From Flavobacteriaceae bacterium (GTDB lineage: Bacteria; Bacteroidota; Bacteroidia; Flavobacteriales; Flavobacteriaceae), in assembly GCA_014075215.1 (NCBI GenBank), contig CP046177.1:3038501-3102500 (forward strand): a stretch of DNA of 64,000 bases. Direction: 5' to 3'. The notes under the pieces were generated by a model, which saw nothing but the letters and a program-made list of their open reading frames with translations, had not been told where the DNA came from and made no database searches. The translations under genes were made by a program, and so were the position numbers. How positions within the stretch are numbered: the first letter of the stretch is position 1; every line of letters starts with the position of its first letter. Positions 8,003 to 15,255 of this stretch are shown here, piece after piece.

Positions 8003-8975
8003 ATTAGGAAAAACCAAAGACAGCAGAACACGTAAAAAGAAGATTACAGAAGATGCAGAACTGGAATTATTACGACGATTACAAAACGAAAAAGACCAAC
8101 CAGAATTTATAAAATACCTACTTCAAAAAGGTTACAGTATTAAAAGTGGCGAACGTTATCTAAAAGATATCGGACTGTTTAAAAAATGGTTGGATAAAGA
8201 AAACATCACAGAAGAAGCAGTAAGTTATAACGACATTACACATTACATACAAAGCAAAAAAGGAAAGGTCAAGCAAATCACGATACAGACGATTTTAGCC
8301 AGTTTAAAGCAATATTACAACTACTTACAGGAATTAGGTTTTGTTGCAGAAAATCCAACGTTGAACGTCCAAATCAAAGGTATAAAGCGGAAAGTACTAC
8401 ACAACATTTTAAGCAAACAGGAACTTGAAAAACTCTACTTCGATTATAAGAATTTACAGAGTGAAAGCCTATCAAAAAAGCGAAATGAAATTATAGTAAG
8501 TCTATTGGTTTATCAAGGCTTAAACACCAACGATTTACAAAACTTAACAATCAAAGATGTAAAGCTACGAGAAGGTAAAATCTTTGCAAAAGGCAATCGC
8601 AGAAGCAACGAAAGAACCCTAAAACTGGAAGCGCACCAAATCCTTGATTTAATGGAGTACCAACTCAAAACAAGAGCAACCATTTTACAACAAACCAAGA
8701 AGCAAACCGACTTATTTTTTGTAACCCAAGGAAGCAGTTTAAAATTACAGAATGTAATGCAAAAGCTGATGCAAGAATTACACAAACAAAACAAGCAAGT
8801 TGAAAGTGTAAAACAAATACGAGCTTCGGTAATTACTGGTTGGCTGAAAGTTTACAATCTTCGAGAAGTACAATACTTTGCAGGACATCGTTACGTTAGT
8901 TCAACTGAAAGTTATTTAATCAACGACTTGGAAGATTTAAAAGAAGATATTAATAAGTATCATCCAATCAATTAA
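7992..8975 (+). CDS. Divergent tyrosine recombinase, active-site Arg I and His replaced
   Basis: This 327-aa protein has the same two-domain layout as its upstream partner. Residues 30-130 form the SAM-like domain. In the catalytic domain, Arg I is replaced by Asn178 (GLNTND) and the His of HxxR by Lys274 (KQIR277). Arg277, His299 (AGH) and Tyr308 (TESYL) remain. Loss of Arg I normally abolishes strand cleavage, so it may act as a structural partner in a heteromeric complex with the intact enzyme. That is inference; paired recombinases are known in Tn554-like elements. Confidence 0.8.
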   Translation: MAIKLGKTKDSRTRKKKITEDAELELLRRLQNEKDQPEFIKYLLQKGYSIKSGERYLKDIGLFKKWLDKENITEEAVSYNDITHYIQSKKGKVKQITIQTILASLKQYYNYLQELGFVAENPTLNVQIKGIKRKVLHNILSKQELEKLYFDYKNLQSESLSKKRNEIIVSLLVYQGLNTNDLQNLTIKDVKLREGKIFAKGNRRSNERTLKLEAHQILDLMEYQLKTRATILQQTKKQTDLFFVTQGSSLKLQNVMQKLMQELHKQNKQVESVKQIRASVITGWLKVYNLREVQYFAGHRYVSSTESYLINDLEDLKEDINKYHPIN

Positions 8976-8997
8976 AAATACTTAATTAAGTACTTTT
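8974..8997. promoter_or_regulatory. Palindromic operator upstream of toxin-antitoxin pair
   Basis: TACTTAATTAAGTA (8979-8992) is a perfect 14-bp palindrome, extending with one mismatch pair to 8974-8997. It lies directly before a TATATTTG box (9000-9007, matching Bacteroidota TAnnTTTG) and 20 bases before the antitoxin ATG. This is the usual place for autoregulation by a YefM/YoeB complex. Confidence 0.55.
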
Positions 8998-9011
8998 TGT
9001 ATATTTGTATT

Positions 9012-9260
9012 ATGGAAACAGTAAATTATACAGACTTTCGTTCAAATCTAAAGCATTGGTTCGACAAAGTAATCAATGATGTAAGCGACATTATTATTAA
9101 GCGTAAAAGCGGTAAAGACCTCGTTTTAATATCATTGGATGAATACAACTCATTAAAGGAAACTACATACTTGTTAACAGGAAAGAATAGAGATATTTTA
9201 TTAAACTCTATCAAAGAACTGGAGGCAGGAAATGGTATAGAAAAAGACTTAATCGAATAG
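9012..9260 (+). CDS. YefM/Phd-type antitoxin
   Basis: This is an 82-aa protein from METVNYTDF. An earlier ATG is not needed, and the frame upstream starts in the promoter region. The N-terminal part (TDFRSNLKHWFDKVINDVSDIIIKRK) is the DNA-binding fold of the family, and KDLVLISLDEYNSLKET is the diagnostic YefM motif. The C-terminal tail would wrap the toxin. The next gene starts at the base following its stop. In this family the antitoxin represses its own promoter, alone and better with the toxin. Confidence 0.9.
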   Translation: METVNYTDFRSNLKHWFDKVINDVSDIIIKRKSGKDLVLISLDEYNSLKETTYLLTGKNRDILLNSIKELEAGNGIEKDLIE

Positions 9261-9521
9261 ATGAAATTAACTTGGTCTACATCTTCTTGGGAAGATTATT
9301 TGTATTGGCAAAAAGTCGATAAGAAAATAGTAAAACGAATTAACGAACTCATTAAAAGTTGTATGCGAACACCTTTTGAAGGCATCGGAAAACCCGAAGC
9401 TTTAAAAGGCGATTTACAAGGTTATTGGTCAAGGCGAATAACATCAGAACATCGATTGGTTTATAAATACGAAAAAGAACAAATCTTGATTGCAGCTTGT
9501 CGTTATCATTACGGAAAGTAA
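9261..9521 (+). CDS. yoeB: YoeB-type mRNA interferase toxin
   Basis: This 86-aa RelE-superfamily protein has the YoeB signature: GKPEALKGDLQGYWSRRI, EHRLVYKY and the C-terminal CRYHYGK. His and Tyr in that last motif are catalytic residues for ribosome-dependent mRNA cleavage. It starts immediately after the antitoxin stop. The pair ends the recombinase module and may stabilise it. Confidence 0.92.
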   Translation: MKLTWSTSSWEDYLYWQKVDKKIVKRINELIKSCMRTPFEGIGKPEALKGDLQGYWSRRITSEHRLVYKYEKEQILIAACRYHYGK

Positions 9522-9815
9522 AATCCCCACAAAACAAAACCCAGTTTTTTCGTTCCTCAAAATCCTCTGTTTTTTGTTTTGTTCCGCTCTCCACCACAAT
9601 GTAAGTTTTTATGCGCCAACGCTCATAACAGCACATTGCAAGAAAAATGCAAAGAGCTGTTGCCTAAAAAAATCTAATGGATAAAAACTTACCCAAAGCT
9701 ATGTTACATAATAGTAGTTATGCCGCCTTAAGGTCGCCATAAAGCCATTATGTAAAATAGCCAGCTAGTTCAACGCTCACAGTGGAACTAAACCATAAAC
9801 TAAAGGATTTATAAT
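9522..9815. other. Intergenic region with nested stem-loop
   Basis: There is no convincing gene. The notable content is the nested hairpin at 9601-9692 (separate entry). The rest is AT-rich, with no features I recognise, up to the left end of an ISAon1-type fragment at 9816. Confidence 0.6.
9601..9692. repeat. Two-tier stem-loop
   Basis: GTAAGTTTTTAT (9601-9612) is the perfect complement of ATAAAAACTTAC (9681-9692). Inside it AACAGC (9627-9632) pairs with GCTGTT (9656-9661), and TTGCA (9636-9640) with TGCAA (9648-9652). The nested imperfect hairpin resembles the fold of a recombination site, but no integron integrase is present. Confidence 0.6.
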
Positions 9816-10185
9816 GGGTCAACGACAATTTATGGGGATTGATTATTTTAGATGCATAAAAAAAGACGATGCATTTAGAATTATTAGCATCTATCCTCCC
9901 TCAAGATTTATTACTTCATTTTGATATTGTATTTTTTGAAGAATTAGGAGATATTTCAGTTAAAAAGGATGCTTTTCACATTTATTTAGAAGAGAAGAAT
10001 ATTCTACCAGAGGGTTACTCAAAGGGTAATTATGAGTCCAAAGGTTTTATTAGCAGTAAACAGATTCAAGATTTTCCCATACGCGGTAAAGCAGTTTATC
10101 TACATATAAAAACAAGACGATGGCGAGATAAGAAGACTAAAAAGGGAGCGATTAAAAATGATTATTCATTCATTGCAGAAGGTTC
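9816..10185 (+). mobile_element. ISAon1-type IS, 5' fragment cut by IS3
   Basis: It starts with the terminal sequence GGGTCAACGACAATTTATGG, identical to the end of the copy at 24071-25343. It carries the ORF1 start (ATG 9869) through AEGS at 10185, where the IS3 element begins. The encoded residues up to that point are identical to those at 25290-24974, so the two copies are recent relatives. The right part of the IS is missing. Confidence 0.85.
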
Positions 10186-10219
10186 TGGACTTGCTACATT
10201 TAGAGTGACAAAGAGTTAA
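9869..10219 (+). pseudogene. ISAon1-family transposase N-terminal ORF, truncated
   Basis: The first 106 residues match the intact ORF1 at 24904-25290 exactly (MHLELLASILPQD ... SFIAEGS). The last 11 residues are encoded by the end of the inserted IS3. The second ORF carrying the DDE domain is absent, so the product cannot transpose the element. Confidence 0.85.
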
Positions 10220-10248
10220 GCTAATTTTATCTAAAATAACTTAACCAT

Positions 10249-10548
10249 ATGAAACGAAGAAAATACAGTAAAGAGTTTAAAATTAAAGCAGTAGAATTAA
10301 GCAATGTACGAGGTAACACAAAGCAGATTGCCATGGAATTGGGAATCAGTGCAGATCTTATTTACAGATGGCGTAGAGAATTAGAACAGCGTCCTGATTT
10401 AGCTTTTAGCGGTAATGGCGTCAAACAACTCACAGAAGATCAGAAAGAGTTAGAGCGATTACGTAAACAGCTCAAGGATGTTACCATGGAGCGGGATATC
10501 TTAAAAAATGCCGTGAGCATCTTCTCCAAGAGCGATCGGAAGTATTGA
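10249..10548 (+). CDS. IS3 family orfA (HTH, leucine zipper)
   Basis: This 99-aa protein has the orfA pattern: a basic N-terminus (KRRKYSKEFKIKAVEL), an HTH (NTKQIAMELGISADLIYRWRRE), and a coiled coil (TEDQKELERLRKQLKDVTMERDILKNAV). It binds the IS ends. A run of six A at 10503-10508 near its 3' end, from which the -1 frame is open into orfB, is the probable site of programmed -1 frameshifting that makes the OrfAB transposase. Confidence 0.93.
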   Translation: MKRRKYSKEFKIKAVELSNVRGNTKQIAMELGISADLIYRWRRELEQRPDLAFSGNGVKQLTEDQKELERLRKQLKDVTMERDILKNAVSIFSKSDRKY

Positions 10549-11414
10549 AATTTATCAAAGATTACAGTAGAGAATATCCGGTTGGGAAGATGTGTAAAAT
10601 TTTTAAAATTAGTAGAAACAGTTATTACAGGAGTAAGAATTATGTTCCATCAGATAGAGATGGAAAAAATCGTATGCTACTCTCTGAGATTCACCGTATC
10701 TGTGAGCGAAGTAAATCTACTTATGGAAGTCCTAGAATTACAGAGGAACTCAAAGCTAAAGGGTTTAAAGTATCTAGGTCTAGGGTAGCACGATTGATGA
10801 AAAAACACGGGATTAAAGCAGTTCGTAAAAAGAAATTTGTTGTCACGACAGATTCTAAGCATCAATATCCAGTAGCTGATAATGTATTGGATAGAGATTT
10901 TAAAGCTACCGCTGCTGCACAGAAATGGGTTTCTGATATTACCTATTTAAAGACTGCACAAGGATGGCTGTACTTAACGGTAATTATTGACCTGTTTGAT
11001 CGTAAAGTCATTGGTTGGTCTTTGAGCAATGGACTCAAAGCAAGACAAACTATCATTGCTGCATGGAGAATGGCTGTAAACAACAGAATGCCTTGTGAAG
11101 GTATGATTTTTCATTCTGATCGAGGTGTACAATACGCATCTCATGCGTTTGTTAATATCCTTAAAAGTTATCATGTAACACCCAGTATGAGTAGAAAAGG
11201 AAACTGTTGGGATAATGCAGTAGCTGAATCTTTTTTTAAAACAATCAAAACAGAACTAATGATAGACAATAAGTTTATATCCAACAAAAGTCTTCAAATT
11301 AAAGTCTTTGAATACATAGAAACTTGGTACAACAGATACAGAAGACATTCTGCTCTTGGTTACAAAAATATCATCGAATTTGAAAAATTATATCAAATCA
11401 AAAATGTAGCTTAA
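10545..11414 (+). CDS. IS3 family orfB (DDE transposase)
   Basis: This 289-aa rve-type integrase core contains an HTH_21 region (LSEIHRICERSKSTYGSPRI). The DDE triad is visible in WVSDITYL, FHSDRGVQYAS and DNAVAESFFKTIK. It lies in the -1 frame relative to orfA with a 4-base overlap and is normally made as an OrfAB fusion. It looks intact, so this IS may be active. Confidence 0.93.
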   Translation: MKFIKDYSREYPVGKMCKIFKISRNSYYRSKNYVPSDRDGKNRMLLSEIHRICERSKSTYGSPRITEELKAKGFKVSRSRVARLMKKHGIKAVRKKKFVVTTDSKHQYPVADNVLDRDFKATAAAQKWVSDITYLKTAQGWLYLTVIIDLFDRKVIGWSLSNGLKARQTIIAAWRMAVNNRMPCEGMIFHSDRGVQYASHAFVNILKSYHVTPSMSRKGNCWDNAVAESFFKTIKTELMIDNKFISNKSLQIKVFEYIETWYNRYRRHSALGYKNIIEFEKLYQIKNVA

Positions 11415-11444
11415 CTTTTTGTACCATTTTTTGTTGCATATCCA

Positions 11445-11636
11445 GTTGCATTCGAAGAAGATGCTTCTAGAAAAAGAAAAGATAATGCTGCGCAAAACTT
11501 TTCTATTCTAAACAAAATTGCGCTTAATCTTCTTAAAAATGAAAAAGCATCTAAGGTTGGTGTCAAAAGCAGGAGATTAAAGGCTGGATGGGATAATCAT
11601 TACCTCATTAAAGTGCTAAATCTTATGAAAGTTTAA
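11445..11636 (+). pseudogene. ISAs1-family transposase, 3' remnant
   Basis: An open frame without a start reads FEEDASRKRKDNAAQNFSIL, then NKIALNLLKNEK, and ends LKAGWDNHYLIKVLNLMKV with a stop at 11634-11636. This is the typical C-terminus of ISAs1-family transposases (family knowledge). Everything upstream was lost at the IS3 right end. Confidence 0.75.
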
Positions 11637-11736
11637 TGCGTTTGCCCTGGCAAAATAGTAAAAACATTTGCAAGATTGTTTTTCTAACCTTACATTTGCA
11701 TTCGCAATTTTTATCGATACTTCGATATTAAATTCA

Positions 11737-11822
11737 GGAGAGGTGGCAGAGTGGTAATGCAGCAGATTGCTAATCTGTCGACGTTTTTCGTCGCCAGGGT
11801 TCGAGTCCCTGTCTCTCCGCCA
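11737..11822 (+). tRNA. tRNA-Ser (GCT)
   Basis: Acceptor GGAGAGG pairs with TCTCTCC, with G as discriminator and an encoded CCA. The anticodon loop is ATTGCTAAT (GCT), and a long variable arm GTCGACGTTTTTCGTCGCC is typical of class II tRNAs. The T arm is CAGGG TTCGAGT CCCTG. It is first of a three-tRNA cluster. Confidence 0.95.
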
Positions 11823-11834
11823 GGAAATTGCATT

Positions 11835-11909
11835 CGGGGTGTAGCGTAGCCCGGTCATCGCGCCTGCTTTGGGAGCAGGAGGTCGCAGGTTCGAATCCTG
11901 CCACCCCGA
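11835..11909 (+). tRNA. tRNA-Pro (TGG)
   Basis: Acceptor CGGGGTG pairs with CACCCCG and the discriminator is A. The anticodon stem CCTGC/GCAGG carries loop TTTGGGA (TGG). The T arm is GCAGG TTCGAAT CCTGC. The 5' C of the acceptor is characteristic of tRNA-Pro. Confidence 0.95.
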
Positions 11910-11915
11910 CATAAG

Positions 11916-11989
11916 GGTCGCGTAGCTCAGCTGGATAGAGCATCTGCCTTCTAAGCAGACGGTCATAGGTTCGAATCCTATCGCGATCA
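11916..11989 (+). tRNA. tRNA-Arg (TCT)
   Basis: Acceptor GGTCGCG pairs with CGCGATC (one G-T), discriminator A. The anticodon stem CTGCC/AGCAG region carries TTCTAA (TCT), and the T arm is ATAGG TTCGAAT CCTAT. It is last of the cluster, followed by a terminator. Confidence 0.94.
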
Positions 11990-12006
11990 CAAGCCCATAA
12001 AGCCTC

Positions 12007-12034
12007 AAAAGCCCTTAATTACTGAGGGTTTTAT
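12007..12034 (+). terminator. Terminator after tRNA cluster
   Basis: AAAAGCCCT (12007-12015) pairs with AGGGTTTT (12025-12032) around a short loop, allowing one bulge, followed by a T-rich tract. Confidence 0.75.
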
Positions 12035-12227
12035 TTTTCTTTTTTTATTATCTTCGTATGCTAAAGTAAGTCAAAATAGGCGTTATTTTGGTGTCAAAAA
12101 CGCGGCAAAAATGACAGGAGGAATAAGAGTTCATAATTATAACCCATAACTTTTTCATAGCAAATTTCCCGCTCTTTTCAGGTGAGAGTGGGTTTTCTTT
12201 TCTATATTGCTTCTAAAACATATCTTC

Positions 12228-13313
12228 TTGAAAAGAGTTATTGTCTCCGTAACAAATGATTTAATTACCGACCAACGAGTTGCTAAAACTTGCGATGTAT
12301 TATTGTCCCTTAAATATGAAGTACTCTTGGTGGGGAGAAAGCTAAAAAATAGCCATCCGGTTTCCAGAGCTTATCAAACCAAGCGATTTTCATTGGTTTT
12401 TAACAGCTCGTTTTTATTTTATGCAGAGTACAATATCCGATTATTTTTCTTTTTACTAGGTAAGAAAAAACACCTCCTGTTTTCAAATGATCTTGACACG
12501 CTCCCTGCAAACTACCTCGTCAGTATTTTGCAAAAAAAGAAACTTGTTTATGATAGCCATGAATTATTTACCGAGATTCCGGAGCTGGTTAAAAAACCAT
12601 TGATTAAAAAATGCTGGTTGGGAATTGAAAAGATATTATTTCCAAATCTGAAAAATGTAATGGTAGTAAGTGATGCCATTGCTGATTTTTACACTAAAAA
12701 ATACGGTGTGTTGTGTAATGTTATTAGAAACCTTCCACAAGTTTTTACTATTGAACCCGGAGTTTTTCCTTTTGAAAAAAATGCAAAAAAAGTGATTCTA
12801 TACCAAGGTGCGGTTAACATAGGTCGCGGACTAGAATTAATAATAGATACAATGCCATTACTGGAAAATTATTTATTGGTGATTATTGGTGATGGTGATA
12901 TTTTCACTACTTTAAAAGAAGATACTGCCCACAGAGGTTTGGAAAATAAAATTTTCTTTTTAGGAAAGAAATCTCCTGAGGAGCTAAAAAAATTAACTCC
13001 CCTTGCCGACATTGGTATCAGCCTGGAAGAAGATATGGGCTTGAATTACAGGTATGCGCTACCAAATAAATTGTTTGATTATATACATGCTGAAATTCCT
13101 GTAGTTGTATCAAATTTACCGGAAATGAAAAAAATAGTAGCTCAATATAGTGTAGGTAAAATTTTAGAAGAAAGAAGCTCTGAAAAACTAGCAAGCCTAC
13201 TTCTTTCCATAGATAAACCGAAATATACCAATGTTCTGAAAAAAGCAAAAGAGGAATTAAACTGGAATATGGAAAAGGAGAAATTAATTCTTATTTTTGA
13301 ACATCTCTCATAA
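12228..13313 (+). CDS. Glycosyltransferase, GT4-like
   Basis: The protein has two Rossmann-like halves. The N-terminal half starts KRVIVSVTNDLITDQRVAKTC and includes a YDSHELFTEIPEL acceptor-side motif. The C-terminal donor-binding half has LYQGAVNIGRGLELIID, IIGDGD and LPNKLFDYIHAEIPVVVSNLPEM. I place the start at TTG 12228 rather than TTG 12207 because the family begins right before the first beta strand; neither has a clear Shine-Dalgarno. It likely transfers a sugar in envelope polysaccharide synthesis. The next glycosyltransferase overlaps its end by 17 bases. Confidence 0.85.
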   Translation: MKRVIVSVTNDLITDQRVAKTCDVLLSLKYEVLLVGRKLKNSHPVSRAYQTKRFSLVFNSSFLFYAEYNIRLFFFLLGKKKHLLFSNDLDTLPANYLVSILQKKKLVYDSHELFTEIPELVKKPLIKKCWLGIEKILFPNLKNVMVVSDAIADFYTKKYGVLCNVIRNLPQVFTIEPGVFPFEKNAKKVILYQGAVNIGRGLELIIDTMPLLENYLLVIIGDGDIFTTLKEDTAHRGLENKIFFLGKKSPEELKKLTPLADIGISLEEDMGLNYRYALPNKLFDYIHAEIPVVVSNLPEMKKIVAQYSVGKILEERSSEKLASLLLSIDKPKYTNVLKKAKEELNWNMEKEKLILIFEHLS

Positions 13314-14427
13314 GAAATTACATATCGTCTCTTTTGATGTTCCATATCCTCCTGATTATGGAGGGGTAGTGGATGTTTTCTATAAAATAAAAACACTGGC
13401 TGAATTGGGTATAGATATCTATCTACATACTTTTGAATATGGAAGAAAACAACAAAAAATACTGAAGAAATATTGCAAAAAAGTGTTTTATTACAAACGG
13501 AATTCTTTTACAAGAAGCTTCTTATCTGCTGCTCCTTTCATTGTAAAAAGCAGAGCTAATGCCGAACTGGTTGCCAACCTCAATACGCATCATTTTCCAA
13601 TTCTTTTTGAGGGCCTGCATACCACCTGTCCCGTATATGAAAACAAATTGACAACCCAACAAATCTTTGTAAGAGCACACAATATAGAACACCGATTTTA
13701 CAGAGGATTGTCTGAGAGCGAATCCAATATTTTTAAAAAAAAATTCTTTAGGCGAGAATCAAAAAAATTAAAAAAATATCAAAACATTTTAAAAAATGTA
13801 AAAGGAGTATTTACCATCTCACCTTTTGAACAAGAATACTTTCATAAAAAAATAGGGAATCACTCTACGTATATTCCTGCGTTTCACGATGTCCAAAGAA
13901 AAAAGTACACCACAGAAAAAGGAGTACATATTTTATATCATGGGAATGTACTCGTTTCTGAAAATGTAAAAGCTGCTTTATTTTTAATCGATACTTATAA
14001 GAACTCCAAATTTAAATTGGTAATTGCGAGCAGTTATACAAATGAAAAACTGCTGCATGAAATCCGTAAGTTTCCAAATATTTCTTTTTCAAAAATTAAT
14101 ACGGAGAAAGATCTTTCCATATTGCTAGATAATGCACATGTCAATGCATTGCCTACATTCCAAAAAACAGGAATTAAGCTTAAATTACTAAACACATTGT
14201 ACAGAGGTAAGTTTATAATTGCCAATACGTTTATGGTGGAAGATACCGGCTTGGAAGGTCTTTGTGAACTGGCGAATACCAAAGAAGAATTTCTGGCGAA
14301 AACCAAAAAATTATTTACTCTGAATTTTACGAGTGCTGTTATAGGCGAGCGAATGCAATTATTGGAAAAATGGAACCCCATAAATGGAGCTCGGAAAATA
14401 ATTGATATTATTTTTGAACAGCCCTAA
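13297..14427 (+). CDS. Glycosyltransferase, GT4-like (second gene)
   Basis: This is a 376-aa enzyme starting from TTG 13297, inside the preceding gene. The N-terminus KLHIVSFDVPYPPDYGGVVDVFYKIKTLAELG is the glycine-rich acceptor-domain loop of GT4 enzymes. The C-terminal half carries LYHGNVLVSENVKAALFL and a donor-binding region with LPTFQKTGIKLKLLNTLYRGK. Tight overlap with the upstream glycosyltransferase indicates an operon. The substrate is unknown. It converges with ftsE, the stop codons overlapping by 4 bases. Confidence 0.85.
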   Translation: MNISHKKLHIVSFDVPYPPDYGGVVDVFYKIKTLAELGIDIYLHTFEYGRKQQKILKKYCKKVFYYKRNSFTRSFLSAAPFIVKSRANAELVANLNTHHFPILFEGLHTTCPVYENKLTTQQIFVRAHNIEHRFYRGLSESESNIFKKKFFRRESKKLKKYQNILKNVKGVFTISPFEQEYFHKKIGNHSTYIPAFHDVQRKKYTTEKGVHILYHGNVLVSENVKAALFLIDTYKNSKFKLVIASSYTNEKLLHEIRKFPNISFSKINTEKDLSILLDNAHVNALPTFQKTGIKLKLLNTLYRGKFIIANTFMVEDTGLEGLCELANTKEEFLAKTKKLFTLNFTSAVIGERMQLLEKWNPINGARKIIDIIFEQP

Positions 14428-15095
14428 GAGACTTCAAAAAGTTTTCCTCCTTCACATTTAATTGTACGTTGCTTGAACTTAACAATTAATTGGTAATCGT
14501 GCGTTGCCATTAAAATACTTTTTCCGCTTTGATGAATACCATTTAGTAATTCCATTACTTCCAAAGAGGTTTTAGGGTCCAGGTTTCCGGTAGGCTCGTC
14601 TGCTAAAATTAGCTCAGGATCATTTAATAATGCTCTGGCAATAGCCACCCTCTGTTGTTCTCCTCCCGAGAGCTCAAAAGGTTTTTTAAAGTATTTGGTT
14701 TTCATACCTACATGGTCTAAAACCTCTTCAATCTTAAACTTTATATCCTCTTTATTTTTCCAGCCGGTGGCTTTTAAAACAAATGAAAGGTTGTCAAAAA
14801 CAGTTCTGTCATTCAGCAATTTAAAATCCTGAAAAACAATTCCAATCTTTCTTCGCAAAAAAGGAATCTCTTTTTCCTTCAGTTTCTTTAAATCAAATCC
14901 AACGATTGAACCTATACCTCTTTGTAATGCCAAATCTCCATAAAGGGTTTTCATTAAGCTGCTTTTGCCGCTTCCTGTTTTTCCTATTAAATAAAAAAAA
15001 TCCCCTTTTTTTATCGTTAAATTCACCTTGGACAAGACCAAACTATCTCTTTGATAAATATCTGCATTTTCTAAGTGTAAGATTGAATTCTCCAT
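14424..15095 (-). CDS. ftsE: Cell-division ABC ATPase FtsE
   Basis: This 223-aa ABC ATPase has Walker A GKTGSGKSS, Q-loop FQDFKLL, signature LSGGEQQRVAIARALLNDPELILADEPTGNLDP (Walker B within) and an H-loop ATHD. Length and the MKTLYGDLALQRG region match FtsE. With FtsX it regulates peptidoglycan hydrolases at the division site. ftsX is not adjacent here. It is divergent from the TPR gene at 15256, leaving about 160 bases for two promoters. Confidence 0.88.
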   Translation of the reverse strand: MENSILHLENADIYQRDSLVLSKVNLTIKKGDFFYLIGKTGSGKSSLMKTLYGDLALQRGIGSIVGFDLKKLKEKEIPFLRRKIGIVFQDFKLLNDRTVFDNLSFVLKATGWKNKEDIKFKIEEVLDHVGMKTKYFKKPFELSGGEQQRVAIARALLNDPELILADEPTGNLDPKTSLEVMELLNGIHQSGKSILMATHDYQLIVKFKQRTIKCEGGKLFEVS

Positions 15096-15255
15096 AAGAT
15101 TATTTTACAAACCTACATAAATTTTGATCAAAAAAATAACCTAAATCTTCTTACCTTCCTCTATATTTGAATTATAAGGTATATTTTATCACTCATTTTT
15201 TTGAAGCCTTACTCAACAAAAATAAAAATTAGACGTTATAATCAATAATCAAAAA

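Larger units (their letters stand above)
10186..11444 (+). mobile_element. IS3-family insertion sequence
   Basis: Ends TGGACTTGCTACA (10186) and, inverted, TGGATATGCAACA (ending 11444) are imperfect inverted repeats, matching again over AGTTAAGCTA further in. The element is 1259 bp with orfA and orfB in -1 register. No target duplication is visible: an ISAon1-type fragment lies on the left and an ISAs1-type fragment on the right. Confidence 0.9.

Noticed and set aside
9490..9684. 64-aa frame after yoeB
   Set aside because: It overlaps the toxin gene and the nested hairpin, and composition is not protein-like.
9601..9692. Integron attC site
   Set aside because: The nested stem looks similar, but the consensus core sites are not clear and no integron integrase is present.
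11616..12008. 130-aa minus-strand frame
   Set aside because: It runs antisense through three tRNA genes, a common artefact.
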